Source: a virus
DNA length: 39,225 nt
IMG/VR virus record: IMGVR_UViG_3300044492_000219
Location: 1-39,225 of that record
Reading direction: 5' to 3' (one strand)
The first letter of the stretch is position 1. Every line of letters begins with the position of its first letter. The position numbers and the translations under genes are program-made. The notes below the pieces were generated by a model. It searched no databases, was not told the origin of the DNA, and saw nothing but the letters and a program-made list of their open reading frames with translations. Below, piece by piece: positions 6,853 through 13,259 of this stretch.

Positions 6853-6904
6853 ATTCGCCTTCACACGGCGAAGGTCCAGGGTTCGAGTCCCTGAGCGCCC
6901 ACCA
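6853..6904 (+). other. tRNA-Val(CAC) 3' half, likely attP core
   Basis: The anticodon stem TCGCC/GGCGA encloses loop TTCACAC with anticodon CAC. It is followed by variable loop AGGTC, T-arm CAGGG-TTCGAGT-CCCTG, acceptor strand AGCGCCC, A73 and encoded CCA. The 5' acceptor and D-arm are absent. This is therefore not a functional tRNA but the segment that restores a host tRNA-Val gene on integration. Confidence 0.8.
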
Positions 6905-6923
6905 CCCAAATACTTAGGAAAAA

Positions 6924-7019
6924 CCCAAAAACGGCCCAAAAATGCCTCCCAAAACGGCCCAAATTTCTGCAACTCACAAATTGCAAAAACAGGCGCAAAT
7001 TCACCAAAACGCGTTTTGG
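6924..7019. repeat. Direct repeat and 16-base palindrome inside attP
   Basis: CCCAAAAACGGCCCAAA at 6924-6940 and CCCAAAACGGCCCAAA at 6948-6963 are spaced about two helical turns apart. CCAAAACGCGTTTTGG at 7004-7019 is a perfect palindrome. They may be binding sites for an excisionase or accessory bending factor in the intasome. Confidence 0.5.
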
Positions 7020-7143
7020 CGGTTGCAGGTTTTGATGCGCGCACGAAAACCTCAATGTTTATGCGGGTCAAATGAGGTTGCAGGTTAAAAATGCTAGGGA
7101 ATTTGCGGAACTCCATAGAGCATCGCCCTGTCAGAAAAGCGGG

Positions 7144-7398
7144 TCAGCGGGGCATCTGTTTGGGCCGCGCCTGGACCGGCATCGGGGCCAGCGGGGCCTG
7201 CGGTCGACGTTCTTCCAACGGCTCCTGCTCGGCAATCTTGTAGGCCTTGGCCAAGATGACCGAGATGACGAACGACTTCGACACGCCGTACTTCATCGCG
7301 TCCGCTTCGACGTGCCGCTTAATCTCGCCCAGGACGCACGAGGGGAGCGCCTCGCGCCCCCCTTTGACCGGTCGCTGCCGACGATAGAAGAGCCCCAT
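7144..7398 (-). CDS. Ribbon-helix-helix-like small protein
   Basis: The protein has 84 residues. The segment VLGEIKRHVEADAMKYGVSK followed by SFVISVILAKAYKI fits the helix-turn-helix part of a ribbon-helix-helix DNA-binding fold (a GVSKS turn, then a hydrophobic helix). The C-terminus is proline-rich. It is the last gene of a three-gene unit with the integrase. It lies next to attP, where an excisionase or directionality factor would be expected. The fold call is moderate and the role is inferred. Confidence 0.55.
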   Translation of the reverse strand: MGLFYRRQRPVKGGREALPSCVLGEIKRHVEADAMKYGVSKSFVISVILAKAYKIAEQEPLEERRPQAPLAPMPVQARPKQMPR

Positions 7399-7814
7399 TA
7401 GACCGTCCCCTTCCCGGCTCGTTGCCGTCTCGACCGTGCCGCCTTCTTGAGCAGGCGTTGGAGTTTGGCTTGATTCTCAGGTTTCTGCGTCCAATGCTGA
7501 CCGGGCGCGTAGTGGCGCAGCTTCACGGGCGGGGCGAGGGGCGGCGCGTCCCGGGTCCCCTTGACCGGGGGCGCGCCCTTGGCGCGCGCCTGATGCTGTT
7601 TCGCGACGACCTGCTTCAATCTGGCTTTGTTCTCGGGTCGCTGGGTCCAGTGCGTGCCGTTGTACGTGTAGCCGGGCCGCACCCCCCCCAGGTTCTTTTC
7701 CACCCGCTTCCCAATGGCGGTCGCCGCTGTCGGATGATCGAACGGATTGCTGGTCAAGAGGTCTTCGAGCACGTCCGCCGCTTTGCGCAATTTCTTGATG
7801 TAGTCGTTAATCAT
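7398..7814 (-). CDS. Basic protein with duplicated HWTQ motif
   Basis: The protein has 138 residues and is strongly basic. Two copies of one motif are visible: HWTQRPENKARLKQVV (residues 55-70) and HWTQKPENQAKLQRLL (107-122), each followed by a Lys/Arg-rich stretch. The N-terminus is a helix (IKKLRKAADVLEDLL). I do not know the family function; a nucleic-acid-binding role is plausible from the charge and repeats. It overlaps the integrase stop by four bases and the next gene by one, so all three are translationally coupled. Confidence 0.65.
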   Translation of the reverse strand: MINDYIKKLRKAADVLEDLLTSNPFDHPTAATAIGKRVEKNLGGVRPGYTYNGTHWTQRPENKARLKQVVAKQHQARAKGAPPVKGTRDAPPLAPPVKLRHYAPGQHWTQKPENQAKLQRLLKKAARSRRQRAGKGTV

Positions 7815-8887
7815 GCGAGCCTCACGAGTTTCGGCCGGCCGACATTGGCCGGCGGGGGAGCCGGGGACGGAGTCGCCGGCGAGGGGAAAGCCGCATCGAG
7901 CGCGGCCTTGGCGCGCGTGCTGGCCGCTTGTCGGCTGTAGCGCCAGGTTTGTTTGGGCGAGGTGTGTAAGGCGAGTTCAGCGGCCCCACGTTCGTCGGCC
8001 GAATGCGTCACGATTGTCGTGACGAACAGATGCCGCAACGCGTACACGCTGAACGGAGCCACGCCCGCCGTCGCTTGCGCCGTGTGCAGGGCCTTGTAGA
8101 GCGCGGACCCAGAGAAACTCCCAAACGCCTTCGCCGCCGCGAACGCCTGTAAGGCCTCCCACGCCTCGGCGCTCACCGGCAGGGTGCGGGGCTTGGTGCC
8201 GCCGCCTTTCTTGCGTCCGTGGACCGTGACGGTCCGTGTCTGCGGATGCAGATCTTGAGGCCGCAAGCGTTTGAGAATGCCACTCGGCCACCCCGTGCGC
8301 CAGAGCACCGTGAGCCGCAAGCGCGTGAAATGATCGCGTGTGGTGAAGACGCGCAAACAGTCCAAGGCGGCTTGGACATCCTCCTGGGAGGGCAACACCA
8401 GCGGCAGTTCCTCCTCGCGATACGGGGGAATGTCACGCACGGGATTCGCCCCGCTCTTACCGTTGAGCACCGTGTAAAAGTCCAGCAGGGCGGTGCGATA
8501 CACATTGAGGGTGCCCGGTTTCGCGCCGGCCTTGCGTTTCTCTTCCAGGTGGTGACGCACTTCGAGACTCGTCACTGAGTCGCGCGTCCGCTGCCGGCCG
8601 AGCACATCGCGCCACCACTCGATGCGATGCGTGCGGTCGTAGAGCGTGGGCATTCCGGCTTTGGCTTTCAGGTATGCCTTGACGTCGGCGGCGAATGTCG
8701 CACCGTCATCCGCCGCCTGCTGGTCGAGCCCAAGTTGCGCAGCAGCCACCAAGTTCTTGCGCGCCTCGATGAGGGTCGCGAGCGTGGTCCCGGGCGGGAA
8801 ATGTCGCGAGACAAACTCGCCGCGCACTTTCGCGAACACTTGCCAGCCGTGTAACGTCTGGCGCACTCCTGGCGTTTTCTTTTCCAT
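7811..8887 (-). CDS. int: Tyrosine recombinase/integrase
   Basis: The protein has 358 residues, a normal length for phage integrases. There is a SAM-like core-binding region around residues 65-150. The catalytic domain has K226/K227 before RTLPV, the box YALRHLFVT with R285, H308, and the nucleophile candidate Y317 (TWRYSRQ). The first catalytic arginine, expected in the TGxRxGE box, is Pro201 here (TGWPSGIL). The first residue of the HxxR box is Tyr282. The C-terminus is Pro/Ala-rich. It should catalyse integration at the nearby attP. The altered box may mark a divergent subfamily or reduced activity. Confidence 0.9.
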   Translation of the reverse strand: MEKKTPGVRQTLHGWQVFAKVRGEFVSRHFPPGTTLATLIEARKNLVAAAQLGLDQQAADDGATFAADVKAYLKAKAGMPTLYDRTHRIEWWRDVLGRQRTRDSVTSLEVRHHLEEKRKAGAKPGTLNVYRTALLDFYTVLNGKSGANPVRDIPPYREEELPLVLPSQEDVQAALDCLRVFTTRDHFTRLRLTVLWRTGWPSGILKRLRPQDLHPQTRTVTVHGRKKGGGTKPRTLPVSAEAWEALQAFAAAKAFGSFSGSALYKALHTAQATAGVAPFSVYALRHLFVTTIVTHSADERGAAELALHTSPKQTWRYSRQAASTRAKAALDAAFPSPATPSPAPPPANVGRPKLVRLA

Positions 8888-8929
8888 TTTGTCGTCCTGT
8901 CTTCTATGAGCAGTAGTAGGTGGGAAACG

Positions 8930-9244
8930 CTATCCGGTCTTCTTGGCGGCCTTCAAACGCCGCCAAATTAAAGGACCCGCCAGACCGGCGGCGATATCAC
9001 ACTCAGGCAGACCGTTTACGTCGCTGGCGTGCAGGATTTGAATCGCTTGATCGATGAATTCCGCGTGGTCCTGATTGACTTCGCGTATTTCGGTCAAGCG
9101 TTGAAACGATTCCAGCGAACACTTGAGCGCGCGACGGCGCGTCAAGGTGCTCGGTGGCGTTGAGCGCGATTTCGATGAAGGCTTTTTGGAATGCTTGTTT
9201 GACGATAAGGGAACGACGAGATTGAGCCGCCGCCGGTGAGTCAT
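8930..9244 (-). CDS. Small helical protein, possibly the frameshifted C-terminus of the repressor
   Basis: The open frame has 104 codons from the ATG at 9244. Its first 40 codons overlap the repressor gene in another frame and look like shadow. The second part (FQRLTEIREVNQDHAEFIDQ, then AIQILHASDVNGLPECD and LIWRRLKAAKKTG) looks like genuine helical protein. Meanwhile the repressor frame turns into low-quality basic sequence at the same place. A frameshift near 9080-9110, natural or from an error, would join them. An independent overlapping gene is the alternative. Confidence 0.45.
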   Translation of the reverse strand: MTHRRRLNLVVPLSSNKHSKKPSSKSRSTPPSTLTRRRALKCSLESFQRLTEIREVNQDHAEFIDQAIQILHASDVNGLPECDIAAGLAGPLIWRRLKAAKKTG

Positions 9245-9491
9245 GCCGCCTGCCTTTACGAGTCGTGGGTGGTGAAGCGGCTTGACCAGGCGGCAGGAAG
9301 AATTCCGCCAGCGTCAAGCCGCGCACCGCCGCAATTGCGTCGAGTTTGTCGAAACAAGGGGGGAACTTTCCCGCAATCCACCCACTCACGGTGGAGGGGT
9401 CCACCCCGGCCAGCCGTGCCAGTGCCGCCGATTGCCCCCGCGTGGCGCGAATCTCCAAGAGCCGAAATCTCAATAAACCCAAAGCATTCAT
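9003..9491 (-). CDS. XRE-family repressor (CI-like)
   Basis: The protein has 162 residues from the ATG at 9491; a TTG at 9518 would add nine. A clear helix-turn-helix occupies the N-terminus (SAALARLAGVDPSTVSGWIA, then FPPCFDKLDAIAAVRGLTLA). It is transcribed divergently from a Cro-like gene across a gap with repeated TTGCG half-sites, the standard immunity arrangement. No LexA-type Ser/Lys protease domain is seen, so classical autocleavage is unlikely. The last 35 or so residues are basic and may be out of frame (see the overlapping entry at 8930). Confidence 0.7.
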   Translation of the reverse strand: MNALGLLRFRLLEIRATRGQSAALARLAGVDPSTVSGWIAGKFPPCFDKLDAIAAVRGLTLAEFFLPPGQAASPPTTRKGRRHDSPAAAQSRRSLIVKQAFQKAFIEIALNATEHLDAPSRAQVFAGIVSTLDRNTRSQSGPRGIHRSSDSNPARQRRKRSA

Positions 9492-9507
9492 GTTGGCGTC
9501 TTTTTTA

Positions 9508-9615
9508 TCACGCAACATTCTTGAGTGTCACGCAATTTCTCCTATGAACTGAACGCAGCCAAAAATTGACATTGACAGGCGGGTGGTGTACGGCTCAATA
9601 TTGCGCCGTGCGCAA
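9508..9615. promoter_or_regulatory. Immunity operators with TTGCG half-sites
   Basis: TCACGCAA occurs at 9508-9515 and 9528-9535, twenty bases apart. TTGCGC-CGT-GCGCAA at 9601-9615 is an inverted repeat of the same half-site and covers the GTG start of the Cro-like gene. Sites near both divergent starts suggest shared operators for the repressor and Cro-like proteins. Confidence 0.55.
9572..9601 (+). promoter_or_regulatory. Candidate promoter for the Cro-like gene and early operon
   Basis: A consensus -35 box TTGACA at 9572-9577 is followed after 18 bases by CAATAT at 9596-9601. Transcription would begin near 9608, the position of the GTG start codon, so the mRNA may be leaderless. A second overlapping TTGACA lies at 9566-9571. 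Confidence 0.5.
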
Positions 9616-9829
9616 CAAACGCCACTCCCCGGTCAAGCAGCGCGTGCGGCTCTATCTGGCCGAGCACGACATGACCCAAGACCAACTGGCGGCCCATGTG
9701 GGGATTACCGCCGGACACCTCTCCCACGTCCTGTCGCGGAAGCACACGCCGTCGCTGCGCGTGGCCGTGGCGCTCGAAAACATCACCGGGGTCTCCGTGC
9801 GTGAATTCCTCCCGTCGAGGGCGCGATGA
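9608..9829 (+). CDS. Cro-like XRE helix-turn-helix protein
   Basis: The protein has 73 residues from the GTG at 9608. The helix-turn-helix is clear (MTQDQLAAHVGITAGHLSHV followed by LSRKHTPSLRVAVALENIT). The size and position opposite a repressor gene fit a Cro-type regulator. A TTG extension to 9566 would overlap the promoter boxes and is rejected. It overlaps the next gene by four bases (ATGA). Confidence 0.75.
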   Translation: MRNKRHSPVKQRVRLYLAEHDMTQDQLAAHVGITAGHLSHVLSRKHTPSLRVAVALENITGVSVREFLPSRAR

Positions 9830-10128
9830 GCCTGCTGTCGCGTGCGGCCGAGACGTATGTGCCCCTGGCTACCCTCTGCGCCGACATTGGCTATCCGCCT
9901 GACCGGGTGGGGCAACGGAACCTACGCCGGCAGATTCGCCGCAAGGGCTTCGAGGTGCGTCGAGTCGGCAATGCGTTTTCCGTCCAGGTGAGCGTGTGGA
10001 CGGCCTATCTCCAACGCTGCGCCCAAGACAGCGCGCGGCATCGCACGACCATCGGCGCGCAGTCCAAGGCCCGGTGGGCCACCAGGCGCGAGGCCCGCGA
10101 ACCCGGCCCGCCGTTATGGAGGCCGTGA
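9826..10128 (+). CDS. Small basic protein, possible DNA-binding protein
   Basis: The protein has 100 residues and is rich in arginine. The segment LATLCADIGYPPDRVGQRNL then RRQIRRKGFEVRRVGNAFSV could be a winged or excisionase-like DNA-binding fold, but no family is recognised with confidence. It is coupled to the Cro-like gene by ATGA, so it may act in early control or excision. Confidence 0.55.
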   Translation: MSLLSRAAETYVPLATLCADIGYPPDRVGQRNLRRQIRRKGFEVRRVGNAFSVQVSVWTAYLQRCAQDSARHRTTIGAQSKARWATRREAREPGPPLWRP

Positions 10129-10211
10129 TTCTCATCGCCGTAGTGCTGGTGGTGTTTCTGTTGGGACAGATGGTGGACAGGCGTCCGATGGACGACGACG
10201 AGGAACCCTGA
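10116..10211 (+). CDS. Single-span membrane mini-protein (31 aa)
   Basis: The short frame encodes 31 residues: one hydrophobic segment (VILIAVVLVVFLLGQMV) followed by an acidic tail (MDDDEEP). It starts inside the end of the preceding gene and its stop overlaps the ATG of the exonuclease fusion gene. It is likely a membrane peptide of unknown role. Confidence 0.5.
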   Translation: MEAVILIAVVLVVFLLGQMVDRRPMDDDEEP

Positions 10212-11686
10212 TGCGGCTGACCCTGATTGACTTGTCCTCGTTAGCTTTTCCCATCTGGCACATGGCGGGCAGCGACCCGAACCCGAACGCCGTGTCTGAC
10301 CAGCTCGTGGCCCGGGTGCGGGCCCTCAGTGACGACCACACGGCCATCTGCTGTGATGCCGGTCGCTCGTTCCGCCACGACGTCTCGGTGGAGTACAAGG
10401 CCAACCGCAAGCCCGAAGAACGCGCCCCGCTGTACCACCAGATTGACCTGGCGCTCGACCGGTTGCGCGGTGATGGGTTTCCGATCTGGTTCGCTAAAGG
10501 GTTTGAAGCCGACGACATCATCGCCAGTGCCGCCCGGCGGGCGGTCGAGGCCGAGCACGACGTCTTGATTGTCTCGGCGGACAAAGACCTGCTGCAGCTC
10601 ATCGCGGACCGCGAGGCCGGCGGCGGGGCCGTCACGGCCAAATCCCTGAAGACCGGCGACATCATCGACGAGGCCGCCGTGGAAGCGCGGTTCGGCGTCC
10701 GCCCGGAGCAGATGTGTGACTACCTGACCATCGTCGGGGACGCGGCCGACAACGTGAAGGGCGTGGTGGGGATCGGCGAGAAGGGGGCGGCGCTGCTCCT
10801 GCAGAAGTGCGGCTCGCTCGACAATATCTACGAGCACTTGGACGACCTGGTGGCCGAGAAAACACTCAAGCCGTCCCAAGTGCTCTCGCTCAGAGCCTTC
10901 GAGTCGCGCCTGCAGGAAGTCCGCACGCTCATCACGCTGCGCACCGATGCGCCCGTCCCCTTTGACGAAATTCTGGAACCCCGTGTGCCCCTGGATGTGC
11001 CTGACATGACTGAAGACACTGCCCATACTGCCGAAACCGTCTACGACGATATCGACGAGGCGATGCCCACGGTGACGGCCCCCGCGCCTGACGCACCTGG
11101 GGCCCCATCCCCCCCGCCGCCACCCCCGCCGCCAGCGACAAAGCCGGTGGTGAACGGGACGCTGACGGTGCTGGACGGGCCGCCGCCGGACTGGAAAGTC
11201 GCGCTGGAGCCGACCTCAATGGCCGAAGCCATCACGCTGGCCAAGCACGCGTTTGACAGCAAGCAGTTCAGTGCCTACGGCACGCCGCAGGCCGTGCTGA
11301 TGGCCTTGCTCGCCGGCCGTGAACTCGGGCTCACGGCGATGGCGTCCCTGCGTGCCTTGCACATCATCGAAGGCAAGCCGACGATGTCCGCCGACTTGAT
11401 GCGGGCGCTGGTCATTAAGTCTGGGGCCGTGAAGTTCTTCCGCTGTACCGAGCGCACGGACACCTATTCGACCTGGCAGACGCAACGGGGCGACGATCCG
11501 CCCATCTCGGTCACCTACACGATGGACGATGCCCAGCGGGCCGGCGTCGTGAAACCGGGCAGCGGGTGGGTGAAGTACCCGGCCGATTTGCTCGTCGCCC
11601 GCGCATCGAGCAAACTCGCGCGGCTCGTCTGTCCCGACATCCTGCACGGAATCTTCACGCCGGATGAGCTAAAGGAGAATCTGTGA
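10211..11686 (+). CDS. Fused 5'-3' exonuclease and RecT-like annealing protein
   Basis: The protein has 491 residues in two parts. Residues 1-260 match the 5'-3' exonuclease (FEN/PIN) domain of DNA polymerase I: D7, D49, GFEADDII (97-104), SADKDLLQL (122-130), VGDAADN (175-181) and a helix-hairpin-helix at 183-197. A Pro-rich linker follows (about 286-312, with PPPPPPPP). Residues 331-491 look RecT-like: LLAGRELGLTAMASLRALHI, GKPTMSADLMRALV, and a conserved W with KYPADLLVARASSKLARL. It would resect DNA and load an annealing protein on the exposed strand. The exonuclease call is firm; the RecT-like call is moderate. Confidence 0.8.
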   Translation: MRLTLIDLSSLAFPIWHMAGSDPNPNAVSDQLVARVRALSDDHTAICCDAGRSFRHDVSVEYKANRKPEERAPLYHQIDLALDRLRGDGFPIWFAKGFEADDIIASAARRAVEAEHDVLIVSADKDLLQLIADREAGGGAVTAKSLKTGDIIDEAAVEARFGVRPEQMCDYLTIVGDAADNVKGVVGIGEKGAALLLQKCGSLDNIYEHLDDLVAEKTLKPSQVLSLRAFESRLQEVRTLITLRTDAPVPFDEILEPRVPLDVPDMTEDTAHTAETVYDDIDEAMPTVTAPAPDAPGAPSPPPPPPPPATKPVVNGTLTVLDGPPPDWKVALEPTSMAEAITLAKHAFDSKQFSAYGTPQAVLMALLAGRELGLTAMASLRALHIIEGKPTMSADLMRALVIKSGAVKFFRCTERTDTYSTWQTQRGDDPPISVTYTMDDAQRAGVVKPGSGWVKYPADLLVARASSKLARLVCPDILHGIFTPDELKENL

Positions 11687-12237
11687 CACCTCGTCGAGTC
11701 TCTTTGGCATCCGGCTTGAGATTTGGTCGGCTGATTGTCGTCCAGACCAGACCCCAACGACAAACACACGGCAGAACCGTCGCCGACGTTCGCTGCGATT
11801 GCGGCGCCATCATCACCGTGCTGCTTGGGAATCTCGCCAAGGGCGCGACAACATCGTGTGGATGCCGAAGACGTGACGTTTCCAAAACAAATGCCGCCAA
11901 CTGTGGCTACAGCGCAGTGACACGAACGCACGGCCAAAGCCTGACGCCGGAACACATCGCGTGGCGAGGCGCAAAAGGTCGTTGCTGTAACCCACGAAAT
12001 CACGCCTATCGCCACTATGGGGGGCGCGGCATCCAGATGTGCGACGAATGGAGGCGTAGCTTTGAAGCCTTTTTCGCCGCGATGGGACCGCGACCCAAAG
12101 GCTACACGCTTGAGCGTATGGATAACGACCTCGGATATGAACCCGGGAATTGCGTCTGGGCCACAAGAAAAACACAAGCGAATAATCGCCGTAGACCAGG
12201 CATTTACACCCCCGAAGAATTGCGAGAACACCAATGA
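11683..12237 (+). CDS. HNH/AP2-type homing endonuclease-like protein
   Basis: The protein has 184 residues. An N-terminal zinc-like region carries RCDCG and SCGC. The C-terminal half has a pattern seen in phage HNH/AP2 endonucleases: HYGGRGIQMCDEW, then GYTLERMDNDLGYEPGNCVW and TRKTQANNRR. It starts at a GTG overlapping the preceding stop. Its base composition is less GC-rich than its neighbours, consistent with a mobile insertion between recombination genes. Homing activity is inferred. Confidence 0.75.
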   Translation: MTPRRVSLASGLRFGRLIVVQTRPQRQTHGRTVADVRCDCGAIITVLLGNLAKGATTSCGCRRRDVSKTNAANCGYSAVTRTHGQSLTPEHIAWRGAKGRCCNPRNHAYRHYGGRGIQMCDEWRRSFEAFFAAMGPRPKGYTLERMDNDLGYEPGNCVWATRKTQANNRRRPGIYTPEELREHQ

Positions 12238-12686
12238 GCGAGACCGCGCTCACCGTGCTTGTGGAGATTCGCAACGCTCTGCGTGAACTCGTCGCGCAGC
12301 ACAAAGGCAAGGCGCCGGCCGTCATCCCACGGGCCATCAACCCCATTGCCCCAGACACCGAACTGGACAATCCCACGTACGGCGATCCGCCCGTCAAGAG
12401 CGCCCCTCGCGATTGGACGGGGGAATTTCGCGTCGGCCAGCGGATGAGCGAATGCGAACCCGTCCTGCTCGACCTGTTGGCGGAACGCTACGACTACTTC
12501 GCGACGAAAAACGACCGGGAGCAGGCGGTGACCGACAAGGGGCAACCGAAATCCGACTATGACCGGCGAGCCGCCGCGAAGGCCCGAGGTTGGGCTAAAC
12601 GCCTGCGTGCGGGGTACAGACCACGCACCCCGCCGCCGATGGATGAGACGCCAGAGTGGGGAGACTCTAATGACCCACCCTTCTGA
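12234..12686 (+). CDS. Hypothetical protein in the recombination block
   Basis: The protein has 150 residues. The central part reads PRDWTGEFRVGQRMSECEPV then LLDLLAERYDYFATKN, and the end is basic (RRAAAKARGWAKRLRAGYRP). Similar proteins follow recombination genes in other phages as far as I recall, without assigned function. It overlaps the homing-like gene by four bases. The position suggests a role with the RecT-like protein, which is inference. Confidence 0.7.
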   Translation: MSETALTVLVEIRNALRELVAQHKGKAPAVIPRAINPIAPDTELDNPTYGDPPVKSAPRDWTGEFRVGQRMSECEPVLLDLLAERYDYFATKNDREQAVTDKGQPKSDYDRRAAAKARGWAKRLRAGYRPRTPPPMDETPEWGDSNDPPF

Positions 12687-13023
12687 CACCCATACGCACC
12701 GCTGCCGCGCGTGCAGCACCGTCTACACCTGCCACGGCGAATGGGTGCCTGTGGACAATGCCGACGGCTGCACGAAGGCCGTCTGCTACTTCTACCACCT
12801 CGAAGGCCTCGACCGATGCGGCCCCTGCGAGACGGCCCATCTCCTGGACCTGCCCGATCTGGCGCGGATGATGGCGCACCCGCACTTCGGGGCGATTCGC
12901 CGCTTCCATGACGGCGATTGGCTGGTCGTGTTCGACGAGACCTCACACGGCCGCACCTGGCGGGGGAACAGTCTGGCGGAAGCCGTCTCGAAGTGGAGCG
13001 AGCAGTACGAGGCCCGGCCATGA
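12670..13023 (+). CDS. Cysteine-rich hypothetical protein
   Basis: The protein has 117 residues from the ATG at 12670. It contains CRAC and CGPC knuckles plus several histidines, suggesting zinc binding. The C-terminal part is a small sheet and helix (DWLVVFDETSHGRTW). It overlaps the previous gene by 17 bases and the next by four. Function unknown. Confidence 0.65.
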   Translation: MTHPSDTHTHRCRACSTVYTCHGEWVPVDNADGCTKAVCYFYHLEGLDRCGPCETAHLLDLPDLARMMAHPHFGAIRRFHDGDWLVVFDETSHGRTWRGNSLAEAVSKWSEQYEARP

Positions 13024-13232
13024 GCCATCTCACCGCCGGCATTGCGGGCGACGAGTTGATGCGGCGGCGGGCGGCGGGCCTCTGCACCGCTTGTGGCCTG
13101 ACGCCCGTCTTCGCGGTCAATGCCTCCCGCACCCTGCCGTGGCTGTGCGCCCGCTGTCGTGAGCGCGTGCCGAAAAAACCCCGCGTCAACACGACCGTGA
13201 AGAAGCCGGACGCACGCCGGGACACGGTATAA
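13020..13232 (+). CDS. Small zinc-finger-like protein
   Basis: The protein has 70 residues with CTAC and CARC pairs spaced as in a single zinc finger, and a basic tail (KKPRVNTTVKKPDARR). The ATG overlaps the preceding stop. It probably binds nucleic acid; the target is unknown. Confidence 0.6.
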   Translation: MSHLTAGIAGDELMRRRAAGLCTACGLTPVFAVNASRTLPWLCARCRERVPKKPRVNTTVKKPDARRDTV

Positions 13233-13259
13233 GCCTGATTCGCGCCGGGAGAGACGACT

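Larger units (their letters stand above)
6794..7085 (+). other. attP region: tRNA-Val core flanked by arm-type repeats
   Basis: The core at 6853-6904 is the 3' half of a tRNA. Flanking it are direct copies of GTTGCAGRT at 6794-6802, 6816-6824, 7022-7030 and 7077-7085, plus an inverted TCTGCAAC at 6966-6973. Repeated short sites on both sides of a tRNA-derived core are the expected design of a tyrosine-recombinase attP. The region also holds a direct repeat CCCAAAA(A)CGGCCCAAA (6924-6940 and 6948-6963) and a 16-base palindrome at 7004-7019. It is AT-richer than its surroundings. The integrase lies about 0.7 kb away. Confidence 0.75.

Noticed and set aside
6853-6904. A functional tRNA gene
   Set aside because: Only the 3' half is present; the 5' acceptor strand and D-arm are missing, so it is an attachment core.
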